The notes beneath the pieces were generated by a model. It did not search any database, had not been told where the DNA came from, and worked only from the letters and a program-made list of their open reading frames with translations. Shown one piece after another: positions 43,101 through 51,972 of a stretch of 58,611 nucleotides of DNA. The DNA lies in the NCBI GenBank assembly GCA_013298025.1, contig JAAFJE010000026.1:1-58611 (forward strand), read 5' to 3'. Source of the stretch: Cytophagales bacterium. GTDB lineage: Bacteria > Bacteroidota > Bacteroidia > Cytophagales > Spirosomataceae. How positions within the stretch are numbered: the stretch's first letter is position 1; every line of letters begins with the position of its first letter. The position numbers and the translations under genes are program-made.

Positions 43101-43283
43101 GGCGTTGAAATTGGCACGGGGCATCATGAGTTGCCCGATTTTTTGGTCAACCGAAAGGGTTTTAAAAACCGAATCTACCCATTTTTCGTTAGCGTTAGGA
43201 AAAAGCTCTTTTTGAGCTTGTACGCCAAAACTAACAAGATTTAGCAACAATACGATTTTGATGAAGTTGTATGAATATTTCAT
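40140..43283 (-). CDS. NagZ-like beta-N-acetylglucosaminidase (GH3 glycosidase) fused to a serine beta-lactamase-type hydrolase
   Basis: A secreted protein of 1047 residues with a signal peptide (to about Ala23). Residues ~30-380 are a GH3 glycosidase of the NagZ type: AKHFPGHGDTGTDSHYDLP carries the NagZ His-Asp acid/base loop, and GLVFTDAMDMQGA carries the aspartate nucleophile. Residues ~390-590 are the GH3 C-terminal sandwich. Residues ~620-1047 are a class-C beta-lactamase/penicillin-binding-protein-like domain with Ser653-x-x-Lys656 in ASVTKIS, YSDLSYY as the tyrosine motif, and FGHSGFTGT as the KTG-like motif. Such fusions are known in Bacteroidota. The substrate is likely peptidoglycan fragments, with a peptide- or ester-cleaving activity on the same chain. 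Confidence 0.9.
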   Translation of the reverse strand: MKYSYNFIKIVLLLNLVSFGVQAQKELFPNANEKWVDSVFKTLSVDQKIGQLMMPRANFNATTYDTTRLYQIVRDYHVGGLVFFAGYPTRQATLVNTLQKLAKVPLLIGMDLEWGLAMRLDSTVRFPYQMALGAMQGNEQLIEAMGYQVALQCKRLGVHINYAPVVDVNNNPNNPVINFRSFGENKIKVTQKAIAYMKGLQRGGIITSAKHFPGHGDTGTDSHYDLPLIAHDRKRLDSLELYPYRELIKNGLQGVMIAHLNIPSLDTTKNLASTLSRKVVTDLLRKDLQFKGLVFTDAMDMQGAVKFFPEGTANVKAILAGNDILETFSDVPSAFNAIKKALLNGEITQADIDERVKRILLAKAWAGLDAYKPIKIDHLIEDLNPRRSDALNRALATNTVTLLRNQDNIIPLQHLDTLNIASLVIGTPAFGSKPMTDFQKMLSNYTNIDHFNIDENTPDSTVQKVQEALKAYNLVLVGVNGQNIRPAKNYSILPRIQELVKLFSNEKAIVTLFSNPYTLGKFENLDKAKALIQTFQETPYTQEAAAQAIFGANAITGKLPVTVNAQFRYNDGIHTTALERLGYTVPEAVGIDGKYLQTRIDSVVNLAINQKATPGAVVLVAKNGKVIFHKAYGKHTYEGTQAVSLNDLYDLASVTKISTSVPAMMRMQDEGKFSLNTTMGELIPDWKNSNKANLVYKDILTHQARLKAWIPFWMDCIDSTKMVLASEQYRQKIASGEYPRSYKIGFFEKIFSHKKAMARINRLIQQDKKLWKETVNIANQSTIWKAQTFANRSSDDYPIQVADQLWIHKNYATTIYKAIEDSPLREKKEYVYSDLSYYMYPQIIPRLTGKDWESFLKETFYKPLGATTLTYNARLHYDLRRIVPTEYDSLFRKNLIHGRVHDEGAAMLNGISGHAGLFGNANDLAKLMQMYLQKGYYGGKRYIQEQTLQTWTSYPFSAEENSRRGIGFDKPDRKKAGISAAPSASAASFGHSGFTGTYTWIDPEHQLVYVFLSNRVYPTRNNSKLSDLNVRTNINQVIYDAIKIGVK

Positions 43284-43867
43284 GCCAATTGTTTAGGATT
43301 GCGATTGAAAACGCAAGATACAGAAATATGAAGGGCAAACCGCCTAAAGTTGGCAAAGGGTGTATTGCCTTCATTTTTTATGTACAATGGTTTACTAACA
43401 AATTTACAAATTATTTGTCGATGTTTGGGGTGGCTGTCGGGTTTTGTCGTATTTCTTTGTCCTGTGTATCACCCAAAATTCTAGTATGTTAGCTACACTT
43501 TACTTACCACGTTGCTTGATAGCAGAGAAAAAAAAGCTTTTTAAAAAGATTTTAGCAATATGAATCTACCTATACATGAAAGATGCCATAAAATAGTATA
43601 TATAAAAGGATGTATTGATTTTATTATAGATAATTATTTAAAAAACAGGTAATTATACGGTTTTTAAAATATTTGAATTGTATTTAATAAAGGTAAAAAG
43701 TAATTTTTGATGAAATTATTTTATGATTATATTAATAAAAATTATGAAATAATAAATTTTGTGTAAAATAGTTTTTTTCTCAATCATTTCGTTATCCATG
43801 AATATCATCCTATATTAGCAATCATTTACATGTAGGACAAGCAGCCCAACCTTATAACTAATAAACA
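43284..43867. other. 584-base AT-rich gap between divergent genes
   Basis: No coding sequence is supported. The stretch 43600-43760 is extremely AT-rich. Weak -7-like motifs (AATTTTTG at 43702, AAATTTTG at 43754) lie on the plus strand before the glycogen synthase gene, each one base off the consensus. No clear hairpins or repeats. Confidence 0.45.
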
Positions 43868-45691
43868 ATGGAAATACAAAATCCTTTGAAATCATCTACC
43901 CACAAACCTAAAATCTTAATCGAAATCGCTTGGGAAACTTGCAATCAAGTAGGAGGAATTTATACGGTAATTCGCACGAAAGTGCCTTCTATGGTTGAAA
44001 AGTGGGGTGACGATTATTTTTTATTAGGCCCTTATTTTCCGCAAACTGCTTCGGCAGAATTTGAGCCCATTCATGATTTGGACGACTCAATTTTGGGTAA
44101 AACTATCCAAAAAATGCGTTCGATGGGGTATAGCGTACATTATGGTTATTGGCTGGTTACAGGAAAACCTCGTATCGTTTTATTTGATTTTTGGTCGATT
44201 TATGGCAATATCAATGCCATGAAAGCAGGCTTGTGGGAACGCCATCAGGTGTCAACACTCAATGCCGAAGAATTGGTTGGTCATGTGATTGCTTTTGGCG
44301 AAATGGTAAGGGTATTTCTGACAGAACTTGCCAAAGAGCAGCACAACAAGGTTGATATTGTAGCCCATTTTCACGAATGGATGGCGGCATCGGCTGTGCC
44401 AGATTTACGCAAAGACCAAGTAAAAGTAGCCACGGTGTTTACAACCCACGCTACCATGTTGGGGCGTTATTTGGCTGGCAATGTACCCGATTTTTACGAA
44501 AAATTACATACGTTCGACTGGCTCAAAGAAGCCAAACATTATGGCATCGAAGCCCAAGCGACTATCGAACGACTCGCCGCTCAACAGGCACATACCATGA
44601 CAACGGTGAGTGATGTAACCGCTCGTGAATGTGAGTTTTTGCTGGGTAAAGTACCCGACTTGATTCTTCCTAATGGCTTGAATATCACAAGGTTTTCGGC
44701 CATGCACGAACACCAAAACTTGCATACCAAATACAAAGACCGTATCAATGAGTTTGTGATGGGGCATTTCTTCCAAAGCCAACCATTTAGCCTTGAAAAA
44801 ACTTTGTATTTCTTTACGTCTGGGCGTTTTGAATATACCAACAAAGGCTATGACCTTACGCTCGAAGCCTTGGCTCGTTTGAATTGGAAAATGAAGCAAG
44901 CACGCATCGATAAAACGGTCGTGATGTTTTTTATTACCAAACAACCCTATCATTCTATCGACCCCGAAGTGCTGCATTCGAGAGCGGTGATGGACGAAAT
45001 CCGAGAAACGTGTAGCTCGATTGAAAAGCAAATTGGCGACCAACTCTTTAAAGCCTCGGCTTCGTCAAATGATTTGAAAATGCCCGACCTCAATAATTTT
45101 GTGGACGAATACTGGCGTTTGCGTTTGAGAAGAACAGTGCAAACCTGGAAAAATAACAAACGCCCCAAAGTGGTTACGCATTTGCTCAAACAAGAAGACG
45201 GGATTGTCAACTTTTTACAAAAATCTAATTTGATGAACAACCCCGACGATAAAGTGAAAGTGGTGTATCACCCCGATTTTATCGTTTCGACCAACCCCTT
45301 GTTTGGGCTTGATTATGGGCAATTTGTAAGAGGTTGTAACTTGGGGGTATTCCCAAGCTATTATGAGCCTTGGGGCTATACGCCACTAGAATGTATCGCC
45401 AGAGGTGTACCAACCATTACATCCGACCTTTCGGGTTTTGGCGATTATATCATGCAAATCATGCGTGATTACGAGCAGTGGGGCGTAATGGTGGTGAATA
45501 GAAAAACACAAGATTTTTATAAAGCTGCCGAAGAACTTTCGGAAGTAATGCTCAAGTTTGTGAAGCAAAGCTTACGAGAACGCATTACCCAACGCAACCG
45601 TGTAGAAAGCATTTCGGATACATTCGACTGGTCGAATCTCCGAACTTATTACGATACGGCACATGATTTGGCTTTGAAAAGAAGAAAATAA
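43868..45691 (+). CDS. Glycogen synthase, GT3 (eukaryotic-type) family
   Basis: A cytoplasmic protein of 607 residues. The N-terminal IEIAWETCNQVGGIYTVIRTK is the signature of GT3 (fungal/animal-type) glycogen synthases, as is the GRFEYTNKGYDL segment and the late PSYYEPWGYTPLECIARGVPT segment with the catalytic glutamate region. It uses UDP-glucose to extend alpha-1,4-glucan. GT3 is different from the GT5 GlgA of most bacteria. It is known in Bacteroidota. No branching enzyme is near, and the next gene is a GH3-type adenylating enzyme. Confidence 0.9.
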   Translation: MEIQNPLKSSTHKPKILIEIAWETCNQVGGIYTVIRTKVPSMVEKWGDDYFLLGPYFPQTASAEFEPIHDLDDSILGKTIQKMRSMGYSVHYGYWLVTGKPRIVLFDFWSIYGNINAMKAGLWERHQVSTLNAEELVGHVIAFGEMVRVFLTELAKEQHNKVDIVAHFHEWMAASAVPDLRKDQVKVATVFTTHATMLGRYLAGNVPDFYEKLHTFDWLKEAKHYGIEAQATIERLAAQQAHTMTTVSDVTARECEFLLGKVPDLILPNGLNITRFSAMHEHQNLHTKYKDRINEFVMGHFFQSQPFSLEKTLYFFTSGRFEYTNKGYDLTLEALARLNWKMKQARIDKTVVMFFITKQPYHSIDPEVLHSRAVMDEIRETCSSIEKQIGDQLFKASASSNDLKMPDLNNFVDEYWRLRLRRTVQTWKNNKRPKVVTHLLKQEDGIVNFLQKSNLMNNPDDKVKVVYHPDFIVSTNPLFGLDYGQFVRGCNLGVFPSYYEPWGYTPLECIARGVPTITSDLSGFGDYIMQIMRDYEQWGVMVVNRKTQDFYKAAEELSEVMLKFVKQSLRERITQRNRVESISDTFDWSNLRTYYDTAHDLALKRRK

Positions 45692-45819
45692 ATGAAGGGG
45701 GCGTGCAACAGAAGTAGAAGGCAAAACGATGTTGCACGCTACTACAGAAAGCAAGCTTGACAGAATCAAATATTTCTGTTAAGTTTACACATCTCAACAT
45801 ACTTACTAAAGGTGGAAGC

Positions 45820-47349
45820 ATGGATCTTCTGAATGAAACGCTCGTCTGGTTATTGAAACGACGACTCCCTCGTATTAAGGCGTTTATGGACAGACCAATG
45901 GATACGCAAGAAGTTGTATTTTGGCAGTTGATTCAGGCTGCAAAAGCAACCGAATGGGGCAAGAAATACGATTATCGTAGTATTTCTTCTATTCGTGCGT
46001 TTCAGGAACGAGTGCCTATTTCGTCTTATGAAGATTTATATCCCTACATCGACCGCATCATCAAGGGCGAGCAGTATATTCTGTGGCATTCGCCTATTCA
46101 ATTCTTTGCCAAATCTTCTGGAACAACCAACGCTCGAAGCAAATTTATTCCTGTATCGAAAGAGTCGCTGGAAGAATGTCACTTCATGGGAGGTAAAGAT
46201 ATGATGACCTTGCTGGTCGAAAATAAGCCCGATACGGAGGTTTTTAGCGGCAAAGGCTTGTCTATAGGCGGAAGTTTGTCTTCAAACCAACTCAACGCCC
46301 GCAGCGTCATGGGCGATGTGTCGGCGGTGGTGATGAAAAATTTACCTGTGTGGGCACAAATCATCCGCACGCCTTCGCTCGACGTTGCTTTGATGGATGT
46401 GTGGGAAGACAAAATTCAGAAAATGGCAGAAGTAACCGCCGAAGAGAATGTCACCAGTATTTTGGGTGTACCTACATGGACCTTGGTTTTGATTGAGAAA
46501 ATTTTAGAAATTACAGGAAAAGACAATATTTTGGAGGTTTGGCCCAACTTCGAGTTTTTTGTGCATGGTGCGGTGGCTTTTCAGCCTTACCGTGAGATGT
46601 TCAAACAAAAAATCTTTCCTTCTTCACAAGTCAATTACCTCGAAATTTACAACGCCTCAGAAGGCTTTTTTGGTGTACAAGACGACATCAGTCGCCAAGA
46701 TGAAATGATGCTCATGCTCGACTATGGCGTATTTTATGAATTTATTCCTTTAGAAGAACTCGACAAAACGCACCCGAAAGCCTATACCTTGGGCGAAGTA
46801 GAATTGGGTAAAAATTACGCCATCGTGATTTCTACCAATGCAGGTTTGTGGCGTTATAAAATTGGCGATACCGTGCGTTTTACTTCTAAAAATCCGTATC
46901 GTTTTAAAATATCGGGCCGAACCAAGCATTTTATCAATGCTTTTGGCGAAGAAGTTATCATCGAAAATACCGACTGGGCTATTACCAAAGCTTGCGAAGC
47001 AACAGGGGCTATCATCAACGATTATACGGCTGGGCCTGTGTATATGAACGGCGGAAAAAGTGGTTGCCACGAGTGGCTTATCGAGTTTGATAAAATGCCC
47101 GACAACCAAGCCATGTTCAACCAAATACTAGACCAAAGCCTGCGTGAGGTCAATTCCGATTACGATGCCAAGCGTTACAAAGATATGGTGCTGTGTATGC
47201 CCAAAGTGAATGTTGTGCCTAAAGAAACCTTTTACGCTTGGATGCGGAGTAAGGGCAAACTGGGCGGTCAGCACAAAGTGCCTCGCCTGAGCAATTCGAG
47301 AGAATACGTAGAAAGCGTCTTGGCGATTGCCAACGAATTGGTTGCTTAA
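45820..47349 (+). CDS. GH3 auxin-promoter-type acyl-acid amido synthetase family
   Basis: A protein of 509 residues of the ANL-like adenylating family, related to plant GH3 (acyl acid + ATP to acyl-AMP, then conjugation to an amino acid). Motifs: the P-loop-like FFAKSSGTTNARSKFIP, IYNASEGFFGVQ, and LWRYKIGDTVRFTS. Note that this GH3 is not glycoside hydrolase family 3. The upstream ATG at 45757 would add 21 residues. 45820 starts with the MDLLNETLVWLL helix that begins other bacterial members. Its substrate in bacteria is unknown to me. A strong terminator follows. Confidence 0.82.
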   Translation: MDLLNETLVWLLKRRLPRIKAFMDRPMDTQEVVFWQLIQAAKATEWGKKYDYRSISSIRAFQERVPISSYEDLYPYIDRIIKGEQYILWHSPIQFFAKSSGTTNARSKFIPVSKESLEECHFMGGKDMMTLLVENKPDTEVFSGKGLSIGGSLSSNQLNARSVMGDVSAVVMKNLPVWAQIIRTPSLDVALMDVWEDKIQKMAEVTAEENVTSILGVPTWTLVLIEKILEITGKDNILEVWPNFEFFVHGAVAFQPYREMFKQKIFPSSQVNYLEIYNASEGFFGVQDDISRQDEMMLMLDYGVFYEFIPLEELDKTHPKAYTLGEVELGKNYAIVISTNAGLWRYKIGDTVRFTSKNPYRFKISGRTKHFINAFGEEVIIENTDWAITKACEATGAIINDYTAGPVYMNGGKSGCHEWLIEFDKMPDNQAMFNQILDQSLREVNSDYDAKRYKDMVLCMPKVNVVPKETFYAWMRSKGKLGGQHKVPRLSNSREYVESVLAIANELVA

Positions 47350-47401
47350 ATCAAGATAAAAGGCGAAAGTATTCATGTACTTTTGCCTTTTATCTTGATT
47401 T
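47348..47401. terminator. Convergent terminator with nested hairpin
   Basis: A 17-bp perfect outer stem, AAATCAAGATAAAAGGC / GCCTTTTATCTTGATTT, contains an inner stem AAAGTA / TACTTT. It lies between the GH3-type gene and the outer-membrane gene. Confidence 0.85.
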
Positions 47402-47408
47402 AAAATTG

Positions 47409-48176
47409 TTAGAACTTAATGCCTAAATCAAAAACAAACTGGTTGTTTTTGGTAATCATATTGTTGAAAGAATTAATTTCTACCAGCCCTCTTTGGTATT
47501 GTATGCCGAAAAAAAGTTTTTCAGAACCTCTGCCCAGTGGCGTTTCTGCTCCTACGCCCAAGAGTACATTTACATCACCTAAGCCAAAAATTTTGTCGCC
47601 CTGTGCTACCCGGTCACGGTATTGAACCAAGGCATTGCTTGCGATGTTTTGGGGTTTTTCTGCGATTTTCAAATCAAATGTGCCACCAAATTGTAAAAAC
47701 AAAGGCAAGTTGTTGATAATATCACTTGAAAACATTTTTACCGTAGCAGGTACTTGTAAATATTGCAGGTTGAACTCGGCTTTTGAGCCTTTTTCTTCGT
47801 CTGTTGTAAGGGGAGCACTTACAAATGCTTGGTTGTTATAAAAATTGGCATTTACGTCGAAATTGACGGCTTTTACGGTGTACCAGAGTCCTGTACTAAA
47901 GGCATACCGCTCGCTGAAATAGAAATCGACAATAGGCCCAAGTGTCATTTTCAAGCCCGATGACCCTGCCGATAAATCCTTCATTTCCTTGCTCGATTCT
48001 AAAGAGGCATAAGAAATAACAGGTGAAAATTTGAAGCCAATTGCTACACTCGAAAAGTTGCTGCGAGGATACATTTGAGAAAAAGTTGGATACGTCGAAG
48101 TGCCTATCCATTGTTGCCCCTGTGCCTTTGCAATGAACAATAGAATAAAAAGGGGTAATAATACGTTTTTCTTCAT
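47409..48176 (-). CDS. Outer-membrane beta-barrel protein (PorT-like)
   Basis: A protein of 255 residues with a signal peptide (LPLFILLFIAKAQGQ). Mature strands such as SSVAIGFKFSPVISYASL, GLKMTLGPIVDFYFSERYAF and a C-terminal NNQFVFDLGIKF suggest an eight-stranded outer-membrane barrel. Relatives are PorT-like proteins or adhesins. No further function is indicated. It is divergent from the GldB-like gene. Confidence 0.75.
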   Translation of the reverse strand: MKKNVLLPLFILLFIAKAQGQQWIGTSTYPTFSQMYPRSNFSSVAIGFKFSPVISYASLESSKEMKDLSAGSSGLKMTLGPIVDFYFSERYAFSTGLWYTVKAVNFDVNANFYNNQAFVSAPLTTDEEKGSKAEFNLQYLQVPATVKMFSSDIINNLPLFLQFGGTFDLKIAEKPQNIASNALVQYRDRVAQGDKIFGLGDVNVLLGVGAETPLGRGSEKLFFGIQYQRGLVEINSFNNMITKNNQFVFDLGIKF

Positions 48177-48220
48177 AATTTTGTAGTTATAATGATTGAA
48201 AATAGTGCTACCTCCTCAAT

Positions 48221-48234
48221 ACCGACCTGTCGGT
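48221..48234. promoter_or_regulatory. ACCGAC-CT-GTCGGT palindrome in a divergent gap
   Basis: A perfect 6-bp inverted repeat in the 164-nt gap between the beta-barrel and GldB-like genes. Its GC-rich content stands out from the AT-rich context, so it may be a repressor site. Which regulator is unknown. Confidence 0.45.
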
Positions 48235-48340
48235 CTGAAGAACATCCAATTTGAGGAGATTGAGCTTTGTACCAATTTAGTTGTAAAAGTAGAAGCTATG
48301 CTCGAATTTTTAGACTAAATACTTCAACATAAAGCATAAA

Positions 48341-49369
48341 TTGATGAAATACTTTACAAAAATACTACTTCTCTTGTGTTTGTGGATAACTTTGGCTTCT
48401 TGTCAACACGAAAACACCAGCGACCCCGATGTTAGTAACGTAAAAATTAGCCTCCATATTAAGCGAATCGACAAAGAATTGTTTGCTTGCCAAAGCCAAG
48501 CCGCCGTATTGGCTCTTTTACAAAAATACCCTGATGCTTGTAGCCAATATTTCAACAAACCAGCTACCGAGTTTCCTGCCTTAGCACAAGCTTTGTTTGG
48601 GATGGTGAGCAATCCTGCATTGAAAGCCTTTTATGTCCAAAGCCAACAACCCGAATTTTTTGGGAATCAGTTGCTCGAAAACGATTTTACAGAAGCGTTT
48701 CAGCATATCAAGCACTATTATCCCTCATTCAAAGAACCCACGATTTATGTGTTTTTTACGGGCTTTTATGGCTTAGGTACGCTTCCTGCTCCCGAATTGC
48801 AGGTGCATAAAGATGCTATTTTACTAGGACTAGATTATTTTATGGGTAAAAAAGGCAAATATGTTCCTGATGTGTATTCGTATCAATTAGAAAAAATGTA
48901 TCCGCAAACCATTGTTCCTCAGACGGTTTTGCAATTGTCGCTTCCATTCAACCAATACAATACAGCCGATAAAACGCTTTTAGGAGAGATGATTTGGTAT
49001 GGCAAAAGCTATGTTTTTGCCCAAACCATGATGCCCTCTAAGGCCGATAGCGTGTTTATTCGTTACACAGGCAAGCAACTCGACGATGCCTACGACAACC
49101 AATCGGTGATTTGGGCTCATTTTATTGATGCAAAATTGCTGTACAATACCCAAGACCCCGTTAAAGGAAAATACATCGGCGAACGCCCCTCTACACCCGA
49201 AATCGCCTCGGCGTGTCCAGGGGAAATAGGTCGTTGGTTGGGCTATCGGATTGTATCGAAATATTTTTACGAAGATGAAAAATTGACTATTCAAGATTTA
49301 ATGAAAAATCCCAACGCCCAACAAATCTTTGAAACGTCGGGTTATAAAGGACTGCCCGACGAAGAGTAA
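48341..49369 (+). CDS. gldB: GldB-like gliding-motility lipoprotein
   Basis: A protein of 342 residues with a lipoprotein signal (lipobox LASC, Cys21). The opening of the mature part (SNVKISLHIKRIDKELFACQ), the YVFFTGFYGLGTL and AILLGLDYFMGKKGKYVPDV stretches are the recognisable blocks of GldB proteins, which in flavobacteria are needed for gliding and are associated with type IX secretion. The T9SS-tailed protease in this window shows that such a system exists in the cell. Family identity is likely; a role in motility here is inferred. Confidence 0.75.
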   Translation: MMKYFTKILLLLCLWITLASCQHENTSDPDVSNVKISLHIKRIDKELFACQSQAAVLALLQKYPDACSQYFNKPATEFPALAQALFGMVSNPALKAFYVQSQQPEFFGNQLLENDFTEAFQHIKHYYPSFKEPTIYVFFTGFYGLGTLPAPELQVHKDAILLGLDYFMGKKGKYVPDVYSYQLEKMYPQTIVPQTVLQLSLPFNQYNTADKTLLGEMIWYGKSYVFAQTMMPSKADSVFIRYTGKQLDDAYDNQSVIWAHFIDAKLLYNTQDPVKGKYIGERPSTPEIASACPGEIGRWLGYRIVSKYFYEDEKLTIQDLMKNPNAQQIFETSGYKGLPDEE

Positions 49370-49557
49370 AAACGTTTTTTATGCCCGAAATCAGCAATCC
49401 AACACCCGATATGCGATTGAAGCTTTCGCTGTATTGTAATTTTACCTATACTTTTACCAACTAAAATAAGCAGAAAGGTGTTTAGCAACTAAACATCCTT
49501 TTGTAGTAGCACGACAACCCCATCATAGTCGTCAAAACTATTGGATATTAACAACTC

Positions 49558-51462
49558 ATGGCCAAAAGACATAACAATTTCGGAACAGAAGTAGAAGCCG
49601 AAGACAAAAAGAAAATCAACAAAGACGGCTTATTAAAAGCATGGTCTATTTTCAAATTTACAAGCCCCTATAAAGGAACATTTGCCATTGGCTTTATTTT
49701 TTTGATACTCTCTCAACTCACGTCTATGAGTGTACCTTTGCTCATGGGACAAATGGTTTCTTCGATTTTAGGCCCTAATCAAACGGCATCTAATCAAACT
49801 TTACCTAGCAGTGCCATGCTGGGGGCGAGTCCTTTGGGGCGGCAAATGAAAGATACCGTATTGGGATTGCCCAAATTATCGCTCGACCAAATGACCATTT
49901 TATTTTTGGTGATATTGGCGGCTCAAGCTTTGTTTTCGTTTTTTAGGGTATATACTTTTTCTAGGGTTTCAGAAAAGTCGATGCGTGACGTTCGGAAGGC
50001 ATTGTATAGCAAAATCATGTCGTTGCCTTTGACATTTTTCGAGAAAAACCGTGTAGGCGATTTGATGAGCCGTATTACGTCTGATGTAACCCAGTTGCAA
50101 GATGTGCTTTCGATTACCTTGGCAGAGTTTTTCCGACAAATTTTTACGTTGGTTGGTGGTATTTGCTTGATTGTATATTTTTCTGGAAAACTCACCCTTT
50201 TCATGCTTTCTACCTTTCCTTTTTTGGTGATAGCCGCCTTTTTCTTTGGTCGATTTATTCGTAAAAATGCCAAAAAAGTACAAGACGAATTGGCTCAAAC
50301 CAATGTGATTGTCGAAGAAACGTTACAATCGGTACACGTAGTGAAAGCCTTTACCAACGAACGGCTGGAAATCCAACGCTATGGCTCTTCGCTTGAAAAA
50401 GTATTGAATTGGGCTTTGAAAACCGCAACCTTTCGAGGAAGCTTTATATCATTTATCATTTTTGTGCTTTTTGGGGCTATTGTCGGCGTAGTGTGGTACG
50501 GTGGTCATTTGGTACAAAACCATGAATTGACTTTCGATAAACTCCTGACCTTCATCATTTATACAGGATTTATCGGAGGCTCGGTTGGGGGCTTGGGCGA
50601 TATGTATGCCCAAATTCAAAGAACGATTGGGGCAGCAGGAAGAATTTTAGAAATTTTAGACGAAAAAGAAGAAATAGATTTACAAAGCCCTATTCCTTCT
50701 ACGCCAATTCAAGGCGAAATTGCGTATCAGCAAGTGGCTTTTGCGTATCCTTCTCGTCCTGATGTGCCAGTGTTGAAAGATATTTCTTTCCAAATAAAAA
50801 AAGGCGAAAAAATTGCCTTGGTCGGTTATTCGGGCGGAGGAAAATCAACGATTGTGTCGTTGTTGATGCGTTACTATCGCTTGTCGGAAGGACAAATTTT
50901 GGTCGATGGCAAAGACTTACAATCCTACAACATCACAGCCTTGCGTAGCCATATTGCCATTGTACCGCAAGAAGTGATGCTTTTTGGAGGCACAATTTAT
51001 GAAAATATTGCCTACGGAAAACCAGAAGCAACCGAAGCCGAAATCAGAGAAGCAGCAAGGCAAGCCAATGCCTTAGATTTTATCGAATCTTTCCCCGAAA
51101 AATTCCAAACAATTGTAGGCGAAAGAGGCGTAAAGCTATCGGGTGGGCAACGTCAACGCATCGCCATTGCAAGAGCCATTTTGAAAAATCCGGCTATTTT
51201 GATTTTAGACGAAGCTACCAGTGCTTTAGATTCGGAATCAGAAAAACTGGTACAAGATGCCTTGGATAAATTGATGCAAAATCGAACTACCATTATCATT
51301 GCTCACCGCTTGGCTACCATCCGCCACGTCGATACCATTTATGTACTCAAAGATGGGGCAATTGCCGAATCGGGTAAACACGACGATTTAATTTTGCTCG
51401 AAGAAGGAATTTATGCAAATTTGGTGAAATTACAATATGAAAGCAGCCTCATTGGCGAATAA
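49558..51462 (+). CDS. ABC exporter (MsbA/MDR-like, fused membrane and ATPase domains)
   Basis: A protein of 634 residues. After a charged N-terminus, six membrane helices (about residues 40-350) are followed by the ATPase: Walker A GYSGGGKST, Q-loop PQEVMLFGGT, signature LSGGQRQRIAIARA, and Walker B ILILDEATSALD. It works as a homodimer exporting lipids or hydrophobic compounds. An extra loop between helices 1 and 2 (about residues 80-110) is enriched in Ser/Thr/Gln. It ends three bases before the Fur-family gene, so they are co-transcribed. Confidence 0.92.
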   Translation: MAKRHNNFGTEVEAEDKKKINKDGLLKAWSIFKFTSPYKGTFAIGFIFLILSQLTSMSVPLLMGQMVSSILGPNQTASNQTLPSSAMLGASPLGRQMKDTVLGLPKLSLDQMTILFLVILAAQALFSFFRVYTFSRVSEKSMRDVRKALYSKIMSLPLTFFEKNRVGDLMSRITSDVTQLQDVLSITLAEFFRQIFTLVGGICLIVYFSGKLTLFMLSTFPFLVIAAFFFGRFIRKNAKKVQDELAQTNVIVEETLQSVHVVKAFTNERLEIQRYGSSLEKVLNWALKTATFRGSFISFIIFVLFGAIVGVVWYGGHLVQNHELTFDKLLTFIIYTGFIGGSVGGLGDMYAQIQRTIGAAGRILEILDEKEEIDLQSPIPSTPIQGEIAYQQVAFAYPSRPDVPVLKDISFQIKKGEKIALVGYSGGGKSTIVSLLMRYYRLSEGQILVDGKDLQSYNITALRSHIAIVPQEVMLFGGTIYENIAYGKPEATEAEIREAARQANALDFIESFPEKFQTIVGERGVKLSGGQRQRIAIARAILKNPAILILDEATSALDSESEKLVQDALDKLMQNRTTIIIAHRLATIRHVDTIYVLKDGAIAESGKHDDLILLEEGIYANLVKLQYESSLIGE

Positions 51463-51465
51463 TTT

Positions 51466-51906
51466 ATGGATACCAAGGCTATCAAACATACACTCAAGGC
51501 ATATAGCCTTCGTCAAACCGAGTGCCGAGAAGAAATTTTGGCAATTTTTCTCAACAAAGCTCATGCGTTGGCCCATGCCGATGTAGAAACACAAATGTCA
51601 GAGAAATTTGACCGAGTAACGGTGTATCGTACCCTGAAAACGTTTTTAGACAAAGGGTTAATCCATAAAGTACTCGACGACGAAGGTAGTATCAAATACG
51701 CTTTATGCAAAGATAATTGTCACCAAGACGACCACCATCACCACCACGACCATGTGCATTTTAAGTGCAGTTCCTGCGGACTTACCACTTGTCTCGACCA
51801 CGTGGTGATTCCGGCTGTAGTGCTACCCGAAGGCTACAAACGTGTAGAAACCAATTTGTTGGTACAGGGCGTTTGTAAAGATTGCAATGCAAAACAACTG
51901 GGCTAA
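51466..51906 (+). CDS. Fur-family metal-responsive regulator with His-rich insert (Zur/Fur)
   Basis: A cytoplasmic repressor of 146 residues. The winged-helix part contains VTVYRTLKTFLDKGLI (about residues 51-66). The structural zinc site is Cys101-x-x-Cys104 and Cys137-x-x-Cys140. Between domains lies a run of histidines (residues 86-98, HQDDHHHHHDHVH), suggesting extra metal binding. Fur, Zur and PerR cannot be told apart safely. The nearby zinc-type locus at 55416-57679 with three palindromic boxes makes Zur a good guess. It lies three bases after the ABC exporter gene. Confidence 0.88.
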   Translation: MDTKAIKHTLKAYSLRQTECREEILAIFLNKAHALAHADVETQMSEKFDRVTVYRTLKTFLDKGLIHKVLDDEGSIKYALCKDNCHQDDHHHHHDHVHFKCSSCGLTTCLDHVVIPAVVLPEGYKRVETNLLVQGVCKDCNAKQLG

Positions 51907-51972
51907 AATCGCCAGCCAAGCATGGTAACAGACTTTTGTACAACCTCCTTTTGGCATGACTAACTTTTCTGT

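Noticed and set aside
43284-43867. A small gene or RNA in the 584-base AT-rich gap
   Set aside because: No open frame with plausible composition, no promoter-terminator pair and no stable hairpin could be recognised.
44504-45043. Open frame of 179 codons on the minus strand inside the glycogen synthase gene
   Set aside because: It is fully covered by the conserved GT3 coding region and shows no domain or promoter of its own.
45757-45819. Longer N-terminus for the GH3-type adenylating enzyme
   Set aside because: The extra 21 residues look unlike the family, whose usual start is the MDLLNETLVW-type helix at 45820.
51715-51760. Histidine run as an affinity-tag or sequencing artefact
   Set aside because: It is in frame inside a complete Fur-family protein, with mixed CAC/CAT codons and Asp residues interspersed, as in natural His-rich metal-binding loops.
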